A stretch of DNA of 64,000 bases. It comes from Burkholderia mayonis. Lineage in GTDB: Bacteria; Pseudomonadota; Gammaproteobacteria; Burkholderiales; Burkholderiaceae. Of the stretch, positions 27,495 to 38,526 are shown piece after piece. Numbering within the stretch: the stretch's first letter is position 1; every line of letters starts with the position of its first letter. The stretch covers positions 2,170,001 through 2,234,000 of the forward strand of contig NZ_CP013386.1 of the NCBI RefSeq assembly GCF_001523745.2, written 5' to 3'. Under the pieces are notes generated by a model that did no database searches, had not been told where the DNA came from, and was given only the letters and a program-made list of their open reading frames with translations. The position numbers were made by a program, and so were the translations under genes.

Positions 27495-29927
27495 CTATCC
27501 GCGCAAACGCGCGCCATAGACTCGAGCCATGCGGTCCACGAGGGTCTGAATCGCTTGCTCGACCATCTCATCCTGCAGGGTTCCGGCCGGGTCCTGCAGC
27601 GTGACGCGGAACGCAAGGCTTTTCTCGTAGGCTGACAGCCCACTGGAAGTATTTGATTTTGCACGAAATTCGTCGAAGAGCGCAACTTTCTGGACGAACT
27701 TGCATGCGTCTTCCGCGAGCGCCTTCTTCATTTCGTCGAAAAGCGCCTGCACTTCGACCTTCTGATCGACGACGACCGCGATGTCGCGACGCACCGGCGG
27801 GAACTTCGACACCTCTGACGGCGTCGGCAGCGCTCGCGCGACGAGCGCGTCCGCGTCGATCTCGAACATCACGGGCGCATGCGGCAGTTCGTACTTCTGC
27901 ATCAGGCGAGGATGCAACTCACCGATCCAGCCGACCGCGCGGCCGTCGACTTCGATCTGCGCGCTGCGGCCCGGATGCAGCGCCGGATGCTCGGCCTTCA
28001 CGAAACGCGCGACGATGGGCGCGAGCAGCGCCTCGAGATCGCCCTTCACGTCGAAGTAGTCGACCTGGCGCGTCGCCGCGCCCCATTGCTCTTCGACGAC
28101 CGGGCCGTACGCGAGCGCGCCGACGCGCTTCGGCTGCGCATAGCCCTCGACCGCGAGCTCGCCCGCCTTCACCGACGGATCGGCGATGAACACGCGGCCC
28201 GTCTCGAACACGCGCACGCGATCGGCGCGGCGGTTCAGGTTGTGGCGCAGCACGCCGGCGAGGCTGCCGAACAGCGTCGTGCGCATCACCGACAACTGGC
28301 TCGCGATCGGGTTCAGCAGACGCACCGGATTGTCGTTGCCGGCGAAGTCGCGCTCCCACTCGGCATCGACGAAGCTGAAGTTGACCGTTTCCGCGTAGTC
28401 GCGCGCGGCGAGCGCGTGACGAATCGCGTGGATCGAGCGGCGCGTCTCGTCGGTCGCGCGCATCTCGCTCGTCGCGACGGGCGGACGGGCGGGAATCTTC
28501 TCGAAGCCATAGATCCGGGCGACTTCCTCGATCAGGTCCTCTTCGATCTCGATGTCGAATCGGTGCGGCGGCGGCGTCACGCTGAACACGTCGCCGTCGC
28601 GCTCGAATGCGAGGCCGAGACGCGTGAAGATCCGTGCGACTTCGTCCTCGCCGATCTCGACGCCGATGATCCGGTTTGCGCGCGACGCGCGCATCGCCAC
28701 CGGCGCGCGCTGCGGCAGGTTTGCGATCTGGTCGTCGACGGGGCCCGCCTGGCCGCCGCAGATGTCGAGGATCAGTTGCGTGATCCGCTCGACGTGCTCG
28801 ACGGTCGTCGAGTAATCGACGCCGCGCTCGAAGCGGTGCGCCGCATCGGTCGAGAAGTTGTACTTGCGCGCGCGGCCGCGGATGCTGTCCGGCCACCAGA
28901 ACGCCGCTTCGAGGTAGATGTTCGTCGTGTCGAGCGTCACGGCCGTGCTGTCGCCGCCCATGATGCCCGCGAGACTCTCGACTTGGGCGTCGTCGGCGAT
29001 CACGCCGACCGTCTCGTCGAGCTCGACCGTGCCGCCGTTCAGGAGCTTCAGCGATTCGCCGCGCCGGCCCCAGCGGACGTCGATGCCGCCGTGGATCTTG
29101 TCGAGATCGAACACGTGCGACGGACGGCCCAGTTCGAACATCACGTAGTTCGAGATGTCGACGAGCGCCGACACGCTGCGCTGGCCCGCGCGCTCGAGGC
29201 GCTCGACCATCCATTGCGGCGTCTTCGCGCGCGCGCTCACCCCGCGAATCACGCGGCCGGAGAAGCGGCCGCACAGATCCGGCGCGGAGATCTTGACGGG
29301 CAGCGTCTCGGCCAGTTCGGTGAGGACCGGGCGGATGTCGGGCACCGTGAGCGGCGCCCCCGTGATCGCGGCCGTCTCGCGCGCGATGCCGAACACGGAC
29401 AGGCAGTCCGCCTTGTTCGGCGTCAGCTTGATTTCGAAGACCGTGTCGTCGAGGCTCAGCGTATCCCGGATGTCCTGCCCGACGAGCGTGTCCTCGGGCA
29501 GGATCATGAGGCCGCTGTGGTCGTCGGACAGCTTCAGCTCGCGCGCCGAGCAGAGCATCCCCTGACTCTCGACGCCGCGCAGCTTCGACAGCTTGATCGC
29601 AAACGGCGCGGCGCCTTCTTCGACCGGCGGCAGCTTCGCGCCGACGAGCGCGACCGGCACCTTGATGCCCGGCGCGACGTTCGGCGCGCCGCAGACGATC
29701 TGGAGCGTCGCGCCCGTGCCGGCGTCGACCTGGCAGACGTTGAGCTTGTCGGCATCCGGATGCTTGACCACATCGAGCACGCGGCCCACGACGATCTTCT
29801 CGGTCGGCGGCGCAGCCGGGCGCAGCGACTCGACCTCGAGCCCCGCCATCGTCAGCGCATGCGACAGCTCGTCCGTCGTCAGTTGCGGATCGACAAAGGT
29901 TCTCAACCAGGATTCAGGGAATTGCAT
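27495..29927 (-). CDS. pheT: Phenylalanyl-tRNA synthetase beta subunit
   Basis: Forms the alpha2-beta2 enzyme that charges tRNA-Phe. The 810-residue protein shows the N-terminal tRNA-binding OB domain ([20 protein letters not shown]), the B3/B4 editing region (around 210-400), the B5 domain, and the C-terminal anticodon-binding FDX-ACB domain ([15 protein letters not shown]). Full length for the bacterial family. It lies 86 bp after pheS. Confidence 0.97.
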   Translation of the reverse strand: MQFPESWLRTFVDPQLTTDELSHALTMAGLEVESLRPAAPPTEKIVVGRVLDVVKHPDADKLNVCQVDAGTGATLQIVCGAPNVAPGIKVPVALVGAKLPPVEEGAAPFAIKLSKLRGVESQGMLCSARELKLSDDHSGLMILPEDTLVGQDIRDTLSLDDTVFEIKLTPNKADCLSVFGIARETAAITGAPLTVPDIRPVLTELAETLPVKISAPDLCGRFSGRVIRGVSARAKTPQWMVERLERAGQRSVSALVDISNYVMFELGRPSHVFDLDKIHGGIDVRWGRRGESLKLLNGGTVELDETVGVIADDAQVESLAGIMGGDSTAVTLDTTNIYLEAAFWWPDSIRGRARKYNFSTDAAHRFERGVDYSTTVEHVERITQLILDICGGQAGPVDDQIANLPQRAPVAMRASRANRIIGVEIGEDEVARIFTRLGLAFERDGDVFSVTPPPHRFDIEIEEDLIEEVARIYGFEKIPARPPVATSEMRATDETRRSIHAIRHALAARDYAETVNFSFVDAEWERDFAGNDNPVRLLNPIASQLSVMRTTLFGSLAGVLRHNLNRRADRVRVFETGRVFIADPSVKAGELAVEGYAQPKRVGALAYGPVVEEQWGAATRQVDYFDVKGDLEALLAPIVARFVKAEHPALHPGRSAQIEVDGRAVGWIGELHPRLMQKYELPHAPVMFEIDADALVARALPTPSEVSKFPPVRRDIAVVVDQKVEVQALFDEMKKALAEDACKFVQKVALFDEFRAKSNTSSGLSAYEKSLAFRVTLQDPAGTLQDEMVEQAIQTLVDRMARVYGARLRG

Positions 29928-30013
29928 GGATATCCACGTTCGAAACAGTTAGATCGAGGCCCGGCGCGCCGCCTCGGTAGGCCGGCCGGGCGCGGAGCGA
30001 GACGGTCGCGCCG

Positions 30014-31027
30014 TTACGCGAACTGCCGCAGGAAGCGCAGGTCGTTCTCGAAGAAGAGACGCAGATCCTGCACGCCGTAGCGCAGCATCGTCAGCCGCTC
30101 GAGGCCGCTGCCAAACGCGAAGCCGATATAGCGCTCGGGGTCGAGGCCCATGTTGCGGATCACCGTCGGATGCACCTGGCCGGAGCCGGAGATCTCGAGC
30201 CATTTGCCCGCGTTCTTGCCGTGCTCGAACATCATGTCGATCTCGGCCGACGGCTCGGTAAACGGGAAGTACGACGGACGGAAGCGCACGAGGATGTCGT
30301 CGCGCTCGAAGAATTTCTTCAGGAAATCGGTGTAGACGCCCTTCAGGTCGGCAAAGCTGACGTTCTCGTCGATCCACAGGCCTTCGACCTGGTTGAACAT
30401 CGGCGAGTGCGTCGCGTCGCTGTCGACGCGGTACGTGCGGCCGGGGGCGATCACCTTGACGGGCGGCCGGTTCATCCGCGCGTAGCGGACCTGCATCGGG
30501 CTCGTGTGCGTGCGCAACAGCAGCGGACGACCGTCGGCATCCTTGCCGTCGACGTAGAACGTGTCCTGCATCGAGCGCGCCGGATGGTTCTCCGGGCTGT
30601 TCAATGCGGTGAAGTTGTACCAATCGGTTTCGATCTCGGGGCCGTCGGCCACGTCGAAACCGATCGACCGGAAAATCTGTTCGACGCGCTCCCACGTGCG
30701 CATCACCGGATGCAGGCTGCCCGTGCCCGTGCCGCGGCCCGGCAGCGTGACGTCGATCGCCTCGGCGGCGAGGCGCTGGTTCAGGAGCGCGTCGGCGAGC
30801 GCCTGGCGGCGCGCATTGAGCGCGGCTTCGACCTGCTGCTTCGCGACATTGATGCGCGCGCCTTCCGTCTTGCGCGTTTCGGGATCGAGCTTGCCGAGGC
30901 CCTTCAGCAGCTCGGTCAGCGCGCCCGACTTACCGAGAAACCGCGCCTTCTCGTTCTCGAGCGTGGTGATATCCGCAGCCCCTTCGAACGACTGCTGCGC
31001 GTCGGCGACAATCTGGTCCAGATCCAT
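30014..31027 (-). CDS. pheS: Phenylalanyl-tRNA synthetase alpha subunit
   Basis: Catalytic subunit. The start at 31027 ([12 protein letters not shown]) gives 337 residues, the family length; an ATG 18 bp upstream is less likely. N-terminal coiled coil about 1-90, then the class II catalytic core with [44 protein letters not shown] (motif 2) and [11 protein letters not shown] (motif 3). An intrinsic terminator lies between rplT and this gene, pointing to attenuation as seen for pheST of other bacteria. Confidence 0.97.
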   Translation of the reverse strand: MDLDQIVADAQQSFEGAADITTLENEKARFLGKSGALTELLKGLGKLDPETRKTEGARINVAKQQVEAALNARRQALADALLNQRLAAEAIDVTLPGRGTGTGSLHPVMRTWERVEQIFRSIGFDVADGPEIETDWYNFTALNSPENHPARSMQDTFYVDGKDADGRPLLLRTHTSPMQVRYARMNRPPVKVIAPGRTYRVDSDATHSPMFNQVEGLWIDENVSFADLKGVYTDFLKKFFERDDILVRFRPSYFPFTEPSAEIDMMFEHGKNAGKWLEISGSGQVHPTVIRNMGLDPERYIGFAFGSGLERLTMLRYGVQDLRLFFENDLRFLRQFA

Positions 31028-31083
31028 TGATCCCATCACTTCCAACGTCAGTTGTGCTCGTCGAGCGAAACGCCCGACCCAAC

Positions 31084-31107
31084 AAAAAAGGGGCTCGGAA
31101 GAGCCCC
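31084..31107 (-). terminator. Terminator between rplT and pheS, possible pheST attenuator
   Basis: Arms ggggctc / gagcccc with a GGAA-type loop; minus-strand transcripts then read a run of six T. It lies 69 nt after rplT and 57 nt before the pheS ATG. Confidence 0.8.
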
Positions 31108-31175
31108 GTTTTCGCTGCAGCGGCCGCGACTACCGGAACATCGCTGCAACTCACCACGCAGTGCTAATTTCGCAA

Positions 31176-31535
31176 TTAGGCTGCAACGGCGGCCTTCACC
31201 TGCTTCACGATCGCGGCAAAAGCAGCCTTGTCGAACACCGCCATGTCGGCCAGCACCTTGCGGTCGAGTTCGATCGACGCCTTCTTCAGGCCGTTGATGA
31301 ACACGCTGTAGGTCATGTCGTGCTGACGCACTGCCGCGTTGATACGCGTGATCCACAGTGCGCGGAACACACGCTTCTTGTTACGGCGGTCGCGGTACGC
31401 ATACTGGCCTGCGCGCATCACCGCCTGCTTGGCGATGCGGTAGACGTTGTTGCGGCGGCCGCGATAACCCTTGGCCAGGTTGATGATCTTCTTGTGACGG
31501 GCCCGTGCGGTTACCCCACGTTTGACTCGAGGCAT
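31176..31535 (-). CDS. rplT: 50S ribosomal protein L20
   Basis: 119 residues, standard length. Binds 23S rRNA early in assembly; in several bacteria it also represses the rpmI-rplT mRNA. Signature [33 protein letters not shown] at the N-terminus. Follows rpmI after 30 bp in the infC-rpmI-rplT operon. Confidence 0.98.
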
Positions 31536-31565
31536 GATTCTCTCCTGTGAGTATCGGTTGAGGGG

Positions 31566-31763
31566 TTACGCGAACGGAAGCATCGCGCGGACGGAGTTCA
31601 GATCGGAATCGTGAACTGCCGTGGCGCCGCGCAGGTGACGCTTGTTCTTCGTGGTTTTCTTGGTCAGGATGTGGCGCTTGAAGGCTTGACCGCGCTTGAC
31701 GGTACCGCCCGGACGCACCACGAAGCGCTTTGCAGCGCTCTTCTTGGTCTTCATCTTAGGCAT
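31566..31763 (-). CDS. rpmI: 50S ribosomal protein L35
   Basis: Small basic ribosomal protein of 65 residues. The start at 31763 ([14 protein letters not shown]) is the usual one; the frame extends three codons upstream. Contains the family pattern [20 protein letters not shown]. Second gene of infC-rpmI-rplT. Confidence 0.97.
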
Positions 31764-31957
31764 GACGAACAACTCCAGTTTATTTGATGGAGGTGGGTGT
31801 GCGGTTGGCTCGCGCCCTCAACCCGCCCTTCGGAACCCAGTCCACTTGTGTACGGCGCGACGCTTGCGCGACCACCGTTGTTTCAGGCGCGCCGCCCTGA
31901 CCGGGCGACGCGCCGAACTACTTCACCGAACCGCCGCGCGCCTGCGCGGCATGCTCG

Positions 31958-32482
31958 TTACTTCTTCTTTTTCGGCGAGAGCACCATGATCATCTGGCGC
32001 CCTTCCATCTTCGGCATCTGCTCGACCTGGCCGACTTCGTCGAGGTCGGTACGCAAACGCTCGAGCATTCGCATGCCGATTTCCTGGTGAGCCATTTCCC
32101 GGCCGCGGAAACGCAACGTGATCTTCGTCTTGTCGCCTTCCTCGAGGAAGCGCACCAGGTTGCGCAGCTTGACGTTGTAATCGCCGTCATCGGTCCCCGG
32201 GCGGAACTTCACTTCCTTGACCTGGATGACCTTTTGCTTGAGCTTCGCCTCGTGCTGCTTCTTGGCTTCCTGGTACTTGAACTTGCCGTAATCCATCAGA
32301 CGGCAAACCGGCGGAGCCGCTTGCGGCGCGATCTCCACCAGGTCAACATCCAGTTCTTCCGATTTACGGAAAGCCTCGACGAGTTTCACGATGCCGATGG
32401 GCTCGCCATCGACCCCGACCAGACGCACTTCCGGTGCAGTAATTTCACCGTTGATGCGATGCGACGACTTATCAGTAGCGAT
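31958..32482 (-). CDS. infC: Translation initiation factor IF-3, apparent AUC start
   Basis: Fidelity factor that keeps 30S subunits free and rejects non-canonical start codons. The first ATG/GTG-type start in frame (32428) would delete the conserved N-terminal [17 protein letters not shown] segment. That segment is encoded further upstream and begins at an ATC codon at 32482, preceded by agaggaa at suitable distance. This gives 174 residues, matching family length. IF-3 genes are known to use AUU or AUC as a feedback device because IF-3 itself discriminates against such starts. Two domains: N (about 1-80) and C (about 90-170, ending in a Lys run). It precedes rpmI by about 195 bp. Confidence 0.93.
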   Translation of the reverse strand: MATDKSSHRINGEITAPEVRLVGVDGEPIGIVKLVEAFRKSEELDVDLVEIAPQAAPPVCRLMDYGKFKYQEAKKQHEAKLKQKVIQVKEVKFRPGTDDGDYNVKLRNLVRFLEEGDKTKITLRFRGREMAHQEIGMRMLERLRTDLDEVGQVEQMPKMEGRQMIMVLSPKKKK

Positions 32483-32531
32483 GTTACGTTTCCTCTAAAA
32501 ATTAAAAAAACGAGCCGCGCTGCCAGGGCGG

Positions 32532-34439
32532 TTACTTGAACGCCTGGATGTCCTCACGCAGACGCTCAACGAAGGCTTCGACGGGCATGACACCCAGATC
32601 GACGCCGCCACGGGCACGCACGGCTACCGTTTGTGCTTCACGCTCTTTATCGCCCACGACGAGCAAGTAGGGAACTTTTTCGAGCGTGTGCTCGCGTATT
32701 TTATAGCTAATTTTCTCGTTGCGCAAATCGGCTGACACCCTAAGCCCTTGTTTTTGCAACGATTGAGCAACAGTCTGCGCATATTCCACCTGACTTTCGG
32801 CGATATTCAGCACAACTGCGTGGACGGGCGCGAGCCAGGCGGGCATCGCACCGGCGTGGTGCTCGATCAGAATCCCGAGGAAGCGCTCCATCGAGCCGAC
32901 GATCGCCCTGTGCAGCATTACCGGCCGGCGGCGGCTATTGTCCTCGGCGACGTACTCGGCGCCGAGCCGCTCCGGCAGCATCATGTCGAGCTGCAGCGTG
33001 CCGCACTGCCACGAGCGGCCGAGCGCATCCTTGATGTGGTACTCGATCTTCGGGCCGTAGAACGCGCCCTCGCCCGGCAACTCCTCCCACTCCACGCCGC
33101 ACGCCTTCAGCGCCTTGCGCAGGCCATCCTCGGCGTGATCCCACGTCTCATCCGAACCCATCCGCTGCTCCGGGCGCAGCGACAGCTTGATGTCGATGCG
33201 GTCGAAGCCGAAATCCTCGTAGACGCTCATCGCGAGCTTGTTGAACGCGATCGCCTCGGAGTTGATCTGCTCTTCCGTGCAGAAGATGTGCGCGTCGTCT
33301 TGCACGAAGCCGCGCACACGCATCAGGCCGTGCAACGCGCCCGACGCCTCGTTGCGGTGGCACGAGCCGAATTCCGCGTAGCGCAGCGGCAGATCGCGAT
33401 ACGAGCGCAAGCCGTGCTTGAATACCTGCACGTGGCCCGGGCAGTTCATCGGCTTGACCGCGTAGTCGCGCTTCTCCGACTCGGTCGTGAACATGTTCTC
33501 GCGATAGTTCTGCCAGTGGCCGGACGCCTCCCACAACGAGCGGTCCATGATCATCGGCGTCTTGATCTCGAGGTAGCCGGCCGCGTCGAGACGGCGGCGC
33601 ATGTACTGCTCGACCTGCTGCCATAGCGTCCAGCCCTTCGGGTGCCAGAACACCATGCCGGGCGACTCTTCCTGGATGTGGAACAGATCGAGCTGCTTGC
33701 CGAGCTTGCGGTGGTCGCGCTTTTCCGCTTCTTCGAGCATGTGCAGGTACGCGTCCTGGTCTTCCTTCTTCGTCCAGGCAGTGCCGTAGATGCGCTGAAG
33801 CTGCTCGTTCTTCGAGTCGCCGCGCCAGTACGCGCCCGCGACCTTCATCAGCTTGAAGACCTTCAGCTTGCCCGTCGACGGCACGTGCGGGCCGCGGCAC
33901 AGGTCGGTGAAGCCGCCGTGCGCGTACAGCTTGATCTCGTCGCTCGCGGGAATCGATTCGATGATCTCGGCCTTGTACTTCTCGCCGATGCTGCGGAAGT
34001 ACGAAACCGCCTCATCGCGCGACACGACGCGGCGCGTGACGGGCTCGTCTTTCTTCGCGAGCTCCTGCATGCGCTTTTCGATCTTCTCGAGATCTTCGGG
34101 CGTGAAGGGACGGTGGTACGAAAAGTCGTAATAGAAGCCGTTGTCGATCACGGGCCCGATCGTCACCTGCGCGTCCGGATACAGCTCCTTCACAGCGTAC
34201 GCGAGCAAATGGGCAGTCGAGTGACGGATGATGTCGAGGCCGTCGGCATCCTTGTCCGTGACGATCGCGAGCGACACGTCGCGATCGATCAGCGTGGACG
34301 TATCGACGAGCTCGCCGTCGAGCTTGCCGCCGAGCGCGGCCTTCGCAAGACCAGGGCCGATCGACGCCGCCACTTCGGCGACCGTCACCGGATGCTCGTA
34401 TTGGCGAACCGAGCCGTCGGGCAAGCGTATCGAAACCAT
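32532..34439 (-). CDS. thrS: Threonyl-tRNA synthetase
   Basis: 635-residue class II synthetase. TGS domain (1-60), editing domain with [16 protein letters not shown] (zinc-like His pair), catalytic core with the zinc ligand Cys in [10 protein letters not shown], motif 2 [20 protein letters not shown] and motif 3 [15 protein letters not shown], and a C-terminal anticodon-binding domain (about 535-635). It is 49 bp upstream of infC on the same strand and probably co-transcribed with it. A terminator separates it from tRNA-Val upstream. Confidence 0.98.
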   Translation of the reverse strand: MVSIRLPDGSVRQYEHPVTVAEVAASIGPGLAKAALGGKLDGELVDTSTLIDRDVSLAIVTDKDADGLDIIRHSTAHLLAYAVKELYPDAQVTIGPVIDNGFYYDFSYHRPFTPEDLEKIEKRMQELAKKDEPVTRRVVSRDEAVSYFRSIGEKYKAEIIESIPASDEIKLYAHGGFTDLCRGPHVPSTGKLKVFKLMKVAGAYWRGDSKNEQLQRIYGTAWTKKEDQDAYLHMLEEAEKRDHRKLGKQLDLFHIQEESPGMVFWHPKGWTLWQQVEQYMRRRLDAAGYLEIKTPMIMDRSLWEASGHWQNYRENMFTTESEKRDYAVKPMNCPGHVQVFKHGLRSYRDLPLRYAEFGSCHRNEASGALHGLMRVRGFVQDDAHIFCTEEQINSEAIAFNKLAMSVYEDFGFDRIDIKLSLRPEQRMGSDETWDHAEDGLRKALKACGVEWEELPGEGAFYGPKIEYHIKDALGRSWQCGTLQLDMMLPERLGAEYVAEDNSRRRPVMLHRAIVGSMERFLGILIEHHAGAMPAWLAPVHAVVLNIAESQVEYAQTVAQSLQKQGLRVSADLRNEKISYKIREHTLEKVPYLLVVGDKEREAQTVAVRARGGVDLGVMPVEAFVERLREDIQAFK

Positions 34440-34511
34440 ATAGCAATCTCCGTGATGCCGTCAGTGAGCGGCAGACTAACAGCGCGCGAACCGGCAGCAA
34501 AAGCGCGCGAC

Positions 34512-34546
34512 AAAAAAAATGCGGCCCCGCTTTCGAGGGGCCGCAT
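34512..34546 (-). terminator. Terminator between tRNA-Val and thrS
   Basis: Arms atgcggcccc / ggggccgcat with an 8-nt loop; minus-strand transcripts then enter a run of T. It lies about 160 nt after tRNA-Val and 73 nt before thrS, so it could end the tRNA transcript or attenuate thrS. Confidence 0.85.
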
Positions 34547-34704
34547 TCCGATGCTTCAAAACCACAAGGCGAAAACGTTCCTCGACTAGCGTCGCTCCGA
34601 ATAGGTTTCGGTCAACGTTCGCGGTGTCATAACCGTATTCGCCTTTTGCGTAGAATTTCCTACTGCCGCCGAAGCCCGGCGAACCGAGCTCCAGCCGATG
34701 TCGT

Positions 34705-34781
34705 TGGTAGGCTCGATTGGATTCGAACCAACGACCCCCACCATGTCAAGGTGGTGCTCTAACCAACTGAGCTACGAGCCT
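34705..34781 (-). tRNA. tRNA-Val (anticodon GAC)
   Basis: 77 nt including encoded CCA. Acceptor stem AGGCTCG/CGAGCCT, anticodon stem CCACC/GGTGG with loop TTGACAT (anticodon GAC), T-arm with GGTTCGAATCC. Located between relA and thrS. Confidence 0.97.
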
Positions 34782-34901
34782 GAAGAAGCTGAAATTATAT
34801 GGAGCTCTTTTCGTCTTGACAAGTGTTTTCGTGCATTTTGTTCGACAAAGTTCGCACCCGTTGCCGAGCGGCACAGGTCGCCTTCAGGAGGCGGGCGGCG
34901 C

Positions 34902-37148
34902 TCACGCCTTGCGGGCCGCCCGAACGACGCCGTGGACCTCACCGAGCAGCGTGCACGCGCGCTGCACCTGCGACGCGCTCGACACCTCGACCGTGAACTG
35001 CATGAACGCCGCATCGCGGCGGCTCTGTGTCTTCACGCCGATCACGTTCATCTTCTCGCGCGCGAACACTTCGGAGATGTCGCGCAACAACCCCTGCCGG
35101 TCGGTCGCCTCGATCAACAGGTCGACCGGATAGACGGACGCGCCGCGCCCACCCAGCACGTCGGCGGACCAGGTCGTCTGCAGCACGCGCTCGGGTGCGC
35201 GCTCGGCCATCCGGCGAAACGTCGGGCAATCGCTGCGGTGGATCGACATTCCCTTGCCACGCGTGACGAAGCCGCTGATCGGATCGGGCGGCGCCGGGCG
35301 GCAGCAGCGCGCGAGCTGCGTGAGAAGCGCGTCGACGCCGACGACGAGCACGCCCGTCGACGCGCCGTGCGCGACGTTCGCCCCGCTCGCGCGCTTCTCG
35401 AAGTTCGCGGGCGCTTCCGGCTCGGGTTCCGGCGCGGGCGCGTCGGAAAGCGCCTGCTCGACGTTGCGCAGGCTGAATTCTTCCTTGCCGACGGCCGCGA
35501 ACAGCTCGTCGGGCGACTTGAAGCCGAGCTTCGCCGCGAGGTGCTCGAGATTGACCGACGTCCTGCCTTCCCGCTGCAGCGTCTTCTCGACGAGCGCGCG
35601 GCCGTGCGCGACAGTCTCCTGCTGATCGACCACGTTGAACCATGCGCGCACCTTCTGGCGCGCACGCGAACTATGCAGATAGCCGAGCTGCGGATTGAGC
35701 CAGTCGCGCGACGGGCCGCCCTCCTTCACCGCGACGATCTCGACCGTCTGGCCGTTCGCAAGCGGCGTGTTGAGCGGCACCATCGCGCCGTCGACGCGCG
35801 CGCCGCGGCACCGATGGCCGAGCTCGCTGTGCAGGTGGTACGCAAAATCGACTGGCGTCGCGCCCTGCGGCAACGCAATCACGCGCGCCTGTGGCGTCAG
35901 CACGTAGATGTGGTCGTCGTCGAGCGTCGTCTCGCGCAACTGCGCCCATGCTTCGCGGCCGCTCGCGCCGTCGCCGCCGCCGCTGTCCGCGACCTCGTCC
36001 TTCCACGCGAGGAGCTGGCGCAGCCAAGCGATCTTCTCGTCGTACTTCTCGCTTGCCGAGAACTGGCCGCCGTAGCCGCGCGCGCCCGCTTCCTTGTAGC
36101 GCCAGTGCGCGGCGACGCCGTATTCGGCGAAGCGGTGCATTTCCTGCGTGCGGATCTGCACTTCGAACGCGCGGCCATCGTCGCCGATCACGACCGTGTG
36201 CAGCGATTTGTAGCCGTTCGGCTTCGGCCGCGAGATGTAGTCGTCGAATTCCTTCGGCACCGGCTGCCACAGGTGGTGAACGATGCCGAGCACCGTGTAG
36301 CAATCCTTGATGTCCGGAACGATCACGCGAAACGCGCGCACGTCGTAGAGCTCGGAGAAGTCGAGCTCCTTGCCGCGCATCTTGCGCCAGATGCTGTATA
36401 TGTGCTTCGGACGGCCGCTCACCTCGGCCTGGATGTGCGCGGCCGCGAGCTCGTGCTGCAGCCGCTCGATCGCCTCCGCCACGTACGCCTCGCGCTCGAC
36501 GCGTTTCTCGTCGAGCAGCTTCGCGATACGCTTGTACGTGACGGGATCCTCGAAGCGGAACGCGAGATCCTCGAGCTCCCACTTCAGCTGCCAGATGCCG
36601 AGCCGGTTCGCGAGCGGCGCGTAGATCTCGAGCGTCTCGCGTGCGGCATCGGGCGTCGGCTCGATTTTCGCGGCCGCGTAGTAGCGCAGCGACTGCAGCC
36701 GCGACGCGAGCCTGATCAGCACGACACGGATGTCCTGCGCGAAGGCGAGCAGCATCTTGCGCAGCGCCTCGATCTGCGCGCGCCGCTCGGCCTGCGCATC
36801 GCGGCCCGCTTCGACGGGCGCGCTCTGAGCGGCGCGCAGGCTCATGGTACCGAGACGCAGCAGTTTGCGCACGTCGGTGACGAGACGCGCAACCTCGTCG
36901 CCAAAGCGCTCGGCGATCTGCTTTTCGGGATCGCTCAGATACGGCGCGAGCGCGAAGAGCGCGGCTGCCTGCACTGCGGGCGGATCGACGTTCAGCCGCT
37001 GCATGATCGTCGACGTGCCGGCTGCGTGATCCGAGAGCAGTTCGCCCGACGACAGGCGCGCGTCGCCTGCATGCTCGCGCACGAACGCGAGCACGTCGTC
37101 GATCGACGGCGCCGCAGCGGTGGCGGTGGAAGCAGAATCAGCTGTCAT
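34902..37148 (-). CDS. relA: (p)ppGpp synthetase RelA
   Basis: Ribosome-bound stringent-response enzyme. 748 residues: a hydrolase-like N-terminal region (about 30-190), synthetase domain (about 230-370; RPKHIYSIWRKM, LYDVRAFRVIVPDI, RPKPNGYKSLHTVVIG, EVQIRTQEMHRFAEYGVAAHW), TGS domain (VIALPQGATPVDFAYHLHSELGHRC) and C-terminal ACT domain. The HD hydrolase motif (HDxxED) is not present in the N-terminal region, which reads FALAPYLSDPEKQ, so the protein is a synthetase-only RelA rather than a bifunctional SpoT. Lies just upstream of tRNA-Val on the same strand. Confidence 0.93.
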   Translation of the reverse strand: MTADSASTATAAAPSIDDVLAFVREHAGDARLSSGELLSDHAAGTSTIMQRLNVDPPAVQAAALFALAPYLSDPEKQIAERFGDEVARLVTDVRKLLRLGTMSLRAAQSAPVEAGRDAQAERRAQIEALRKMLLAFAQDIRVVLIRLASRLQSLRYYAAAKIEPTPDAARETLEIYAPLANRLGIWQLKWELEDLAFRFEDPVTYKRIAKLLDEKRVEREAYVAEAIERLQHELAAAHIQAEVSGRPKHIYSIWRKMRGKELDFSELYDVRAFRVIVPDIKDCYTVLGIVHHLWQPVPKEFDDYISRPKPNGYKSLHTVVIGDDGRAFEVQIRTQEMHRFAEYGVAAHWRYKEAGARGYGGQFSASEKYDEKIAWLRQLLAWKDEVADSGGGDGASGREAWAQLRETTLDDDHIYVLTPQARVIALPQGATPVDFAYHLHSELGHRCRGARVDGAMVPLNTPLANGQTVEIVAVKEGGPSRDWLNPQLGYLHSSRARQKVRAWFNVVDQQETVAHGRALVEKTLQREGRTSVNLEHLAAKLGFKSPDELFAAVGKEEFSLRNVEQALSDAPAPEPEPEAPANFEKRASGANVAHGASTGVLVVGVDALLTQLARCCRPAPPDPISGFVTRGKGMSIHRSDCPTFRRMAERAPERVLQTTWSADVLGGRGASVYPVDLLIEATDRQGLLRDISEVFAREKMNVIGVKTQSRRDAAFMQFTVEVSSASQVQRACTLLGEVHGVVRAARKA

Positions 37149-37193
37149 CGTCGGGTATTGCGTGTGGCTGGAAAAAACGTGTCGCGCTCCGGC

Positions 37194-37547
37194 TCAGCTG
37201 CGCTGCGCGGCGACGATCACCACTTCGACGAGGCAAGCGGGGTTTGCTAGCTTCGCCTCGACGGTCGCGCGCGGCGGCGTCGCGCCCGGTGCGACCCATG
37301 CGTCCCACACTTCGTTCATGCCCGGGAAGTTCGCCATGTCGGAGATGAAGATCTGCACCGACAGCAGATTCGATTTGTCGCTATTCGCCTCGCCGAGCAG
37401 GCGGTCGATGTGGCCGAGCACTTCGCGCGTCTGGCCCTTGATGTCCTGCGCCGTGTCCTCGGCGATCTGGCCCGCGAGGTAGACGGTGCCGTTGTGGATC
37501 GCGATTTCGGAAAGACGGGGGCCGACGTGGTGACGAGTAACTGCCAT
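37194..37547 (-). CDS. RidA/YjgF-family protein
   Basis: 117-residue member of the RidA superfamily; canonical RidA deaminates reactive enamine/imine intermediates from PLP enzymes. Start at 37547 (MAVTRHHVGPR) with gggaa upstream. Signature: LAGQIAEDTAQDIKGQTREVL, SVQIFISDMANFPGMNEVWDAW and ATVEAKLANPACLVEVVIVA. It has Arg at the position of the substrate carboxylate-binding residue in PPRATVEA. It lies 45 bp after (upstream of) relA and 73 bp from the hydrolase gene, all on one strand. Confidence 0.9.
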   Translation of the reverse strand: MAVTRHHVGPRLSEIAIHNGTVYLAGQIAEDTAQDIKGQTREVLGHIDRLLGEANSDKSNLLSVQIFISDMANFPGMNEVWDAWVAPGATPPRATVEAKLANPACLVEVVIVAAQRS

Positions 37548-37620
37548 GAGAATTCCCGGTTGAATGGTTGATCGGTGGACGTCGCGGCAAACCCGCGGGC
37601 GGGCAACGCCGAACCGCATA

Positions 37621-38526
37621 TTATGACGCGTGCGGCGTGTCCCCGACGAAAAATTGGCGAGCGATCGTGATCTGATCGGCGCTCACGAACGCGGGCGCGT
37701 GGCCGGCTTCCGCAATCTCGACGCTCGACACCGCGCGGCCGCGCGCCTTCATCGCATCGACCGTGTCGCGCGACAGCAGATCCGACTGCGCGCCGCGCAC
37801 GACGAGAAGCGGCCCCGCGAACGCCTCGAGCGAATGCCATAGCCATGCCTCGCCCTGCGCATTCGCTTCCGGCGTCGCCGCCTTGAACGGCACCGCGATG
37901 CGCGGGTCGTAGCGCGCGCGCCATGAGCCGTCCGGATCCTGCACGAGAAGCGGCCGGTTCAGCGCGCGCCACTCGTCGGGCGTGAGCGGGCCGAAAGGCA
38001 GCGACAGCGACGCCAGGTAATCGACGCCCTCCTGCTCGGTCGCGAAGCGCTTGTCGAGCCCCGTGTATTCGCCGATGCGCTCGAGCGCGGCGGGCTCGAT
38101 GTGCGGACCGATGTCGTTGACGATCATCTTGCCGATCGGCGCACCCGGCAATCCGCCGAGCGCAAGGCCGATCAGGCCGCCCATCGACGTGCCGAACCAA
38201 TCGACGCGCTCGACATCGAGACGCGCGATCAGCGTCACGATGTCGGCGACGTATTGCGGCACGCCGTAGAGCCTCGGATCCGCGAGCCAGTCCGACCGGC
38301 CGCGCCCGGCCACGTCGGGACAGACGACGCGATAGACATCGGACAGCGCCGCCGCGAGGCGATCGAAATCGCGCCCCGAGCGCGTGAGGCCGTGCACGCA
38401 GACGAGCACGCGCGGATTCGCGGGATCGCCCCACTCGGTGTACGCGACGTGGTGCAGGCCCGTGGGATGCGCGCATTGCACGCGACGCTCGCGCGGTGAG
38501 ACGGAAGTGACAAGGTTCGATGACAT
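37621..38526 (-). CDS. Alpha/beta-fold hydrolase
   Basis: 301 residues. Start at 38526 (MSSNLVTS), supported by agga seven bases upstream. Alpha/beta hydrolase motifs: oxyanion-region VCVHGLTRSG, nucleophile elbow FGTSMGG with Ser, acidic residue near DLLSRD and catalytic His in EAGHAPAF. Related to proteins annotated as haloalkane/epoxide-type or lactone hydrolases, but no substrate can be named. First gene of a same-strand run hydrolase-ridA-relA. Confidence 0.9.
   Translation of the reverse strand: MSSNLVTSVSPRERRVQCAHPTGLHHVAYTEWGDPANPRVLVCVHGLTRSGRDFDRLAAALSDVYRVVCPDVAGRGRSDWLADPRLYGVPQYVADIVTLIARLDVERVDWFGTSMGGLIGLALGGLPGAPIGKMIVNDIGPHIEPAALERIGEYTGLDKRFATEQEGVDYLASLSLPFGPLTPDEWRALNRPLLVQDPDGSWRARYDPRIAVPFKAATPEANAQGEAWLWHSLEAFAGPLLVVRGAQSDLLSRDTVDAMKARGRAVSSVEIAEAGHAPAFVSADQITIARQFFVGDTPHAS

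Noticed and set aside
31107..31175. pheM-like leader peptide
   Set aside because: Only a three-codon frame (MFR) with a start precedes the hairpin and no run of Phe codons was found.
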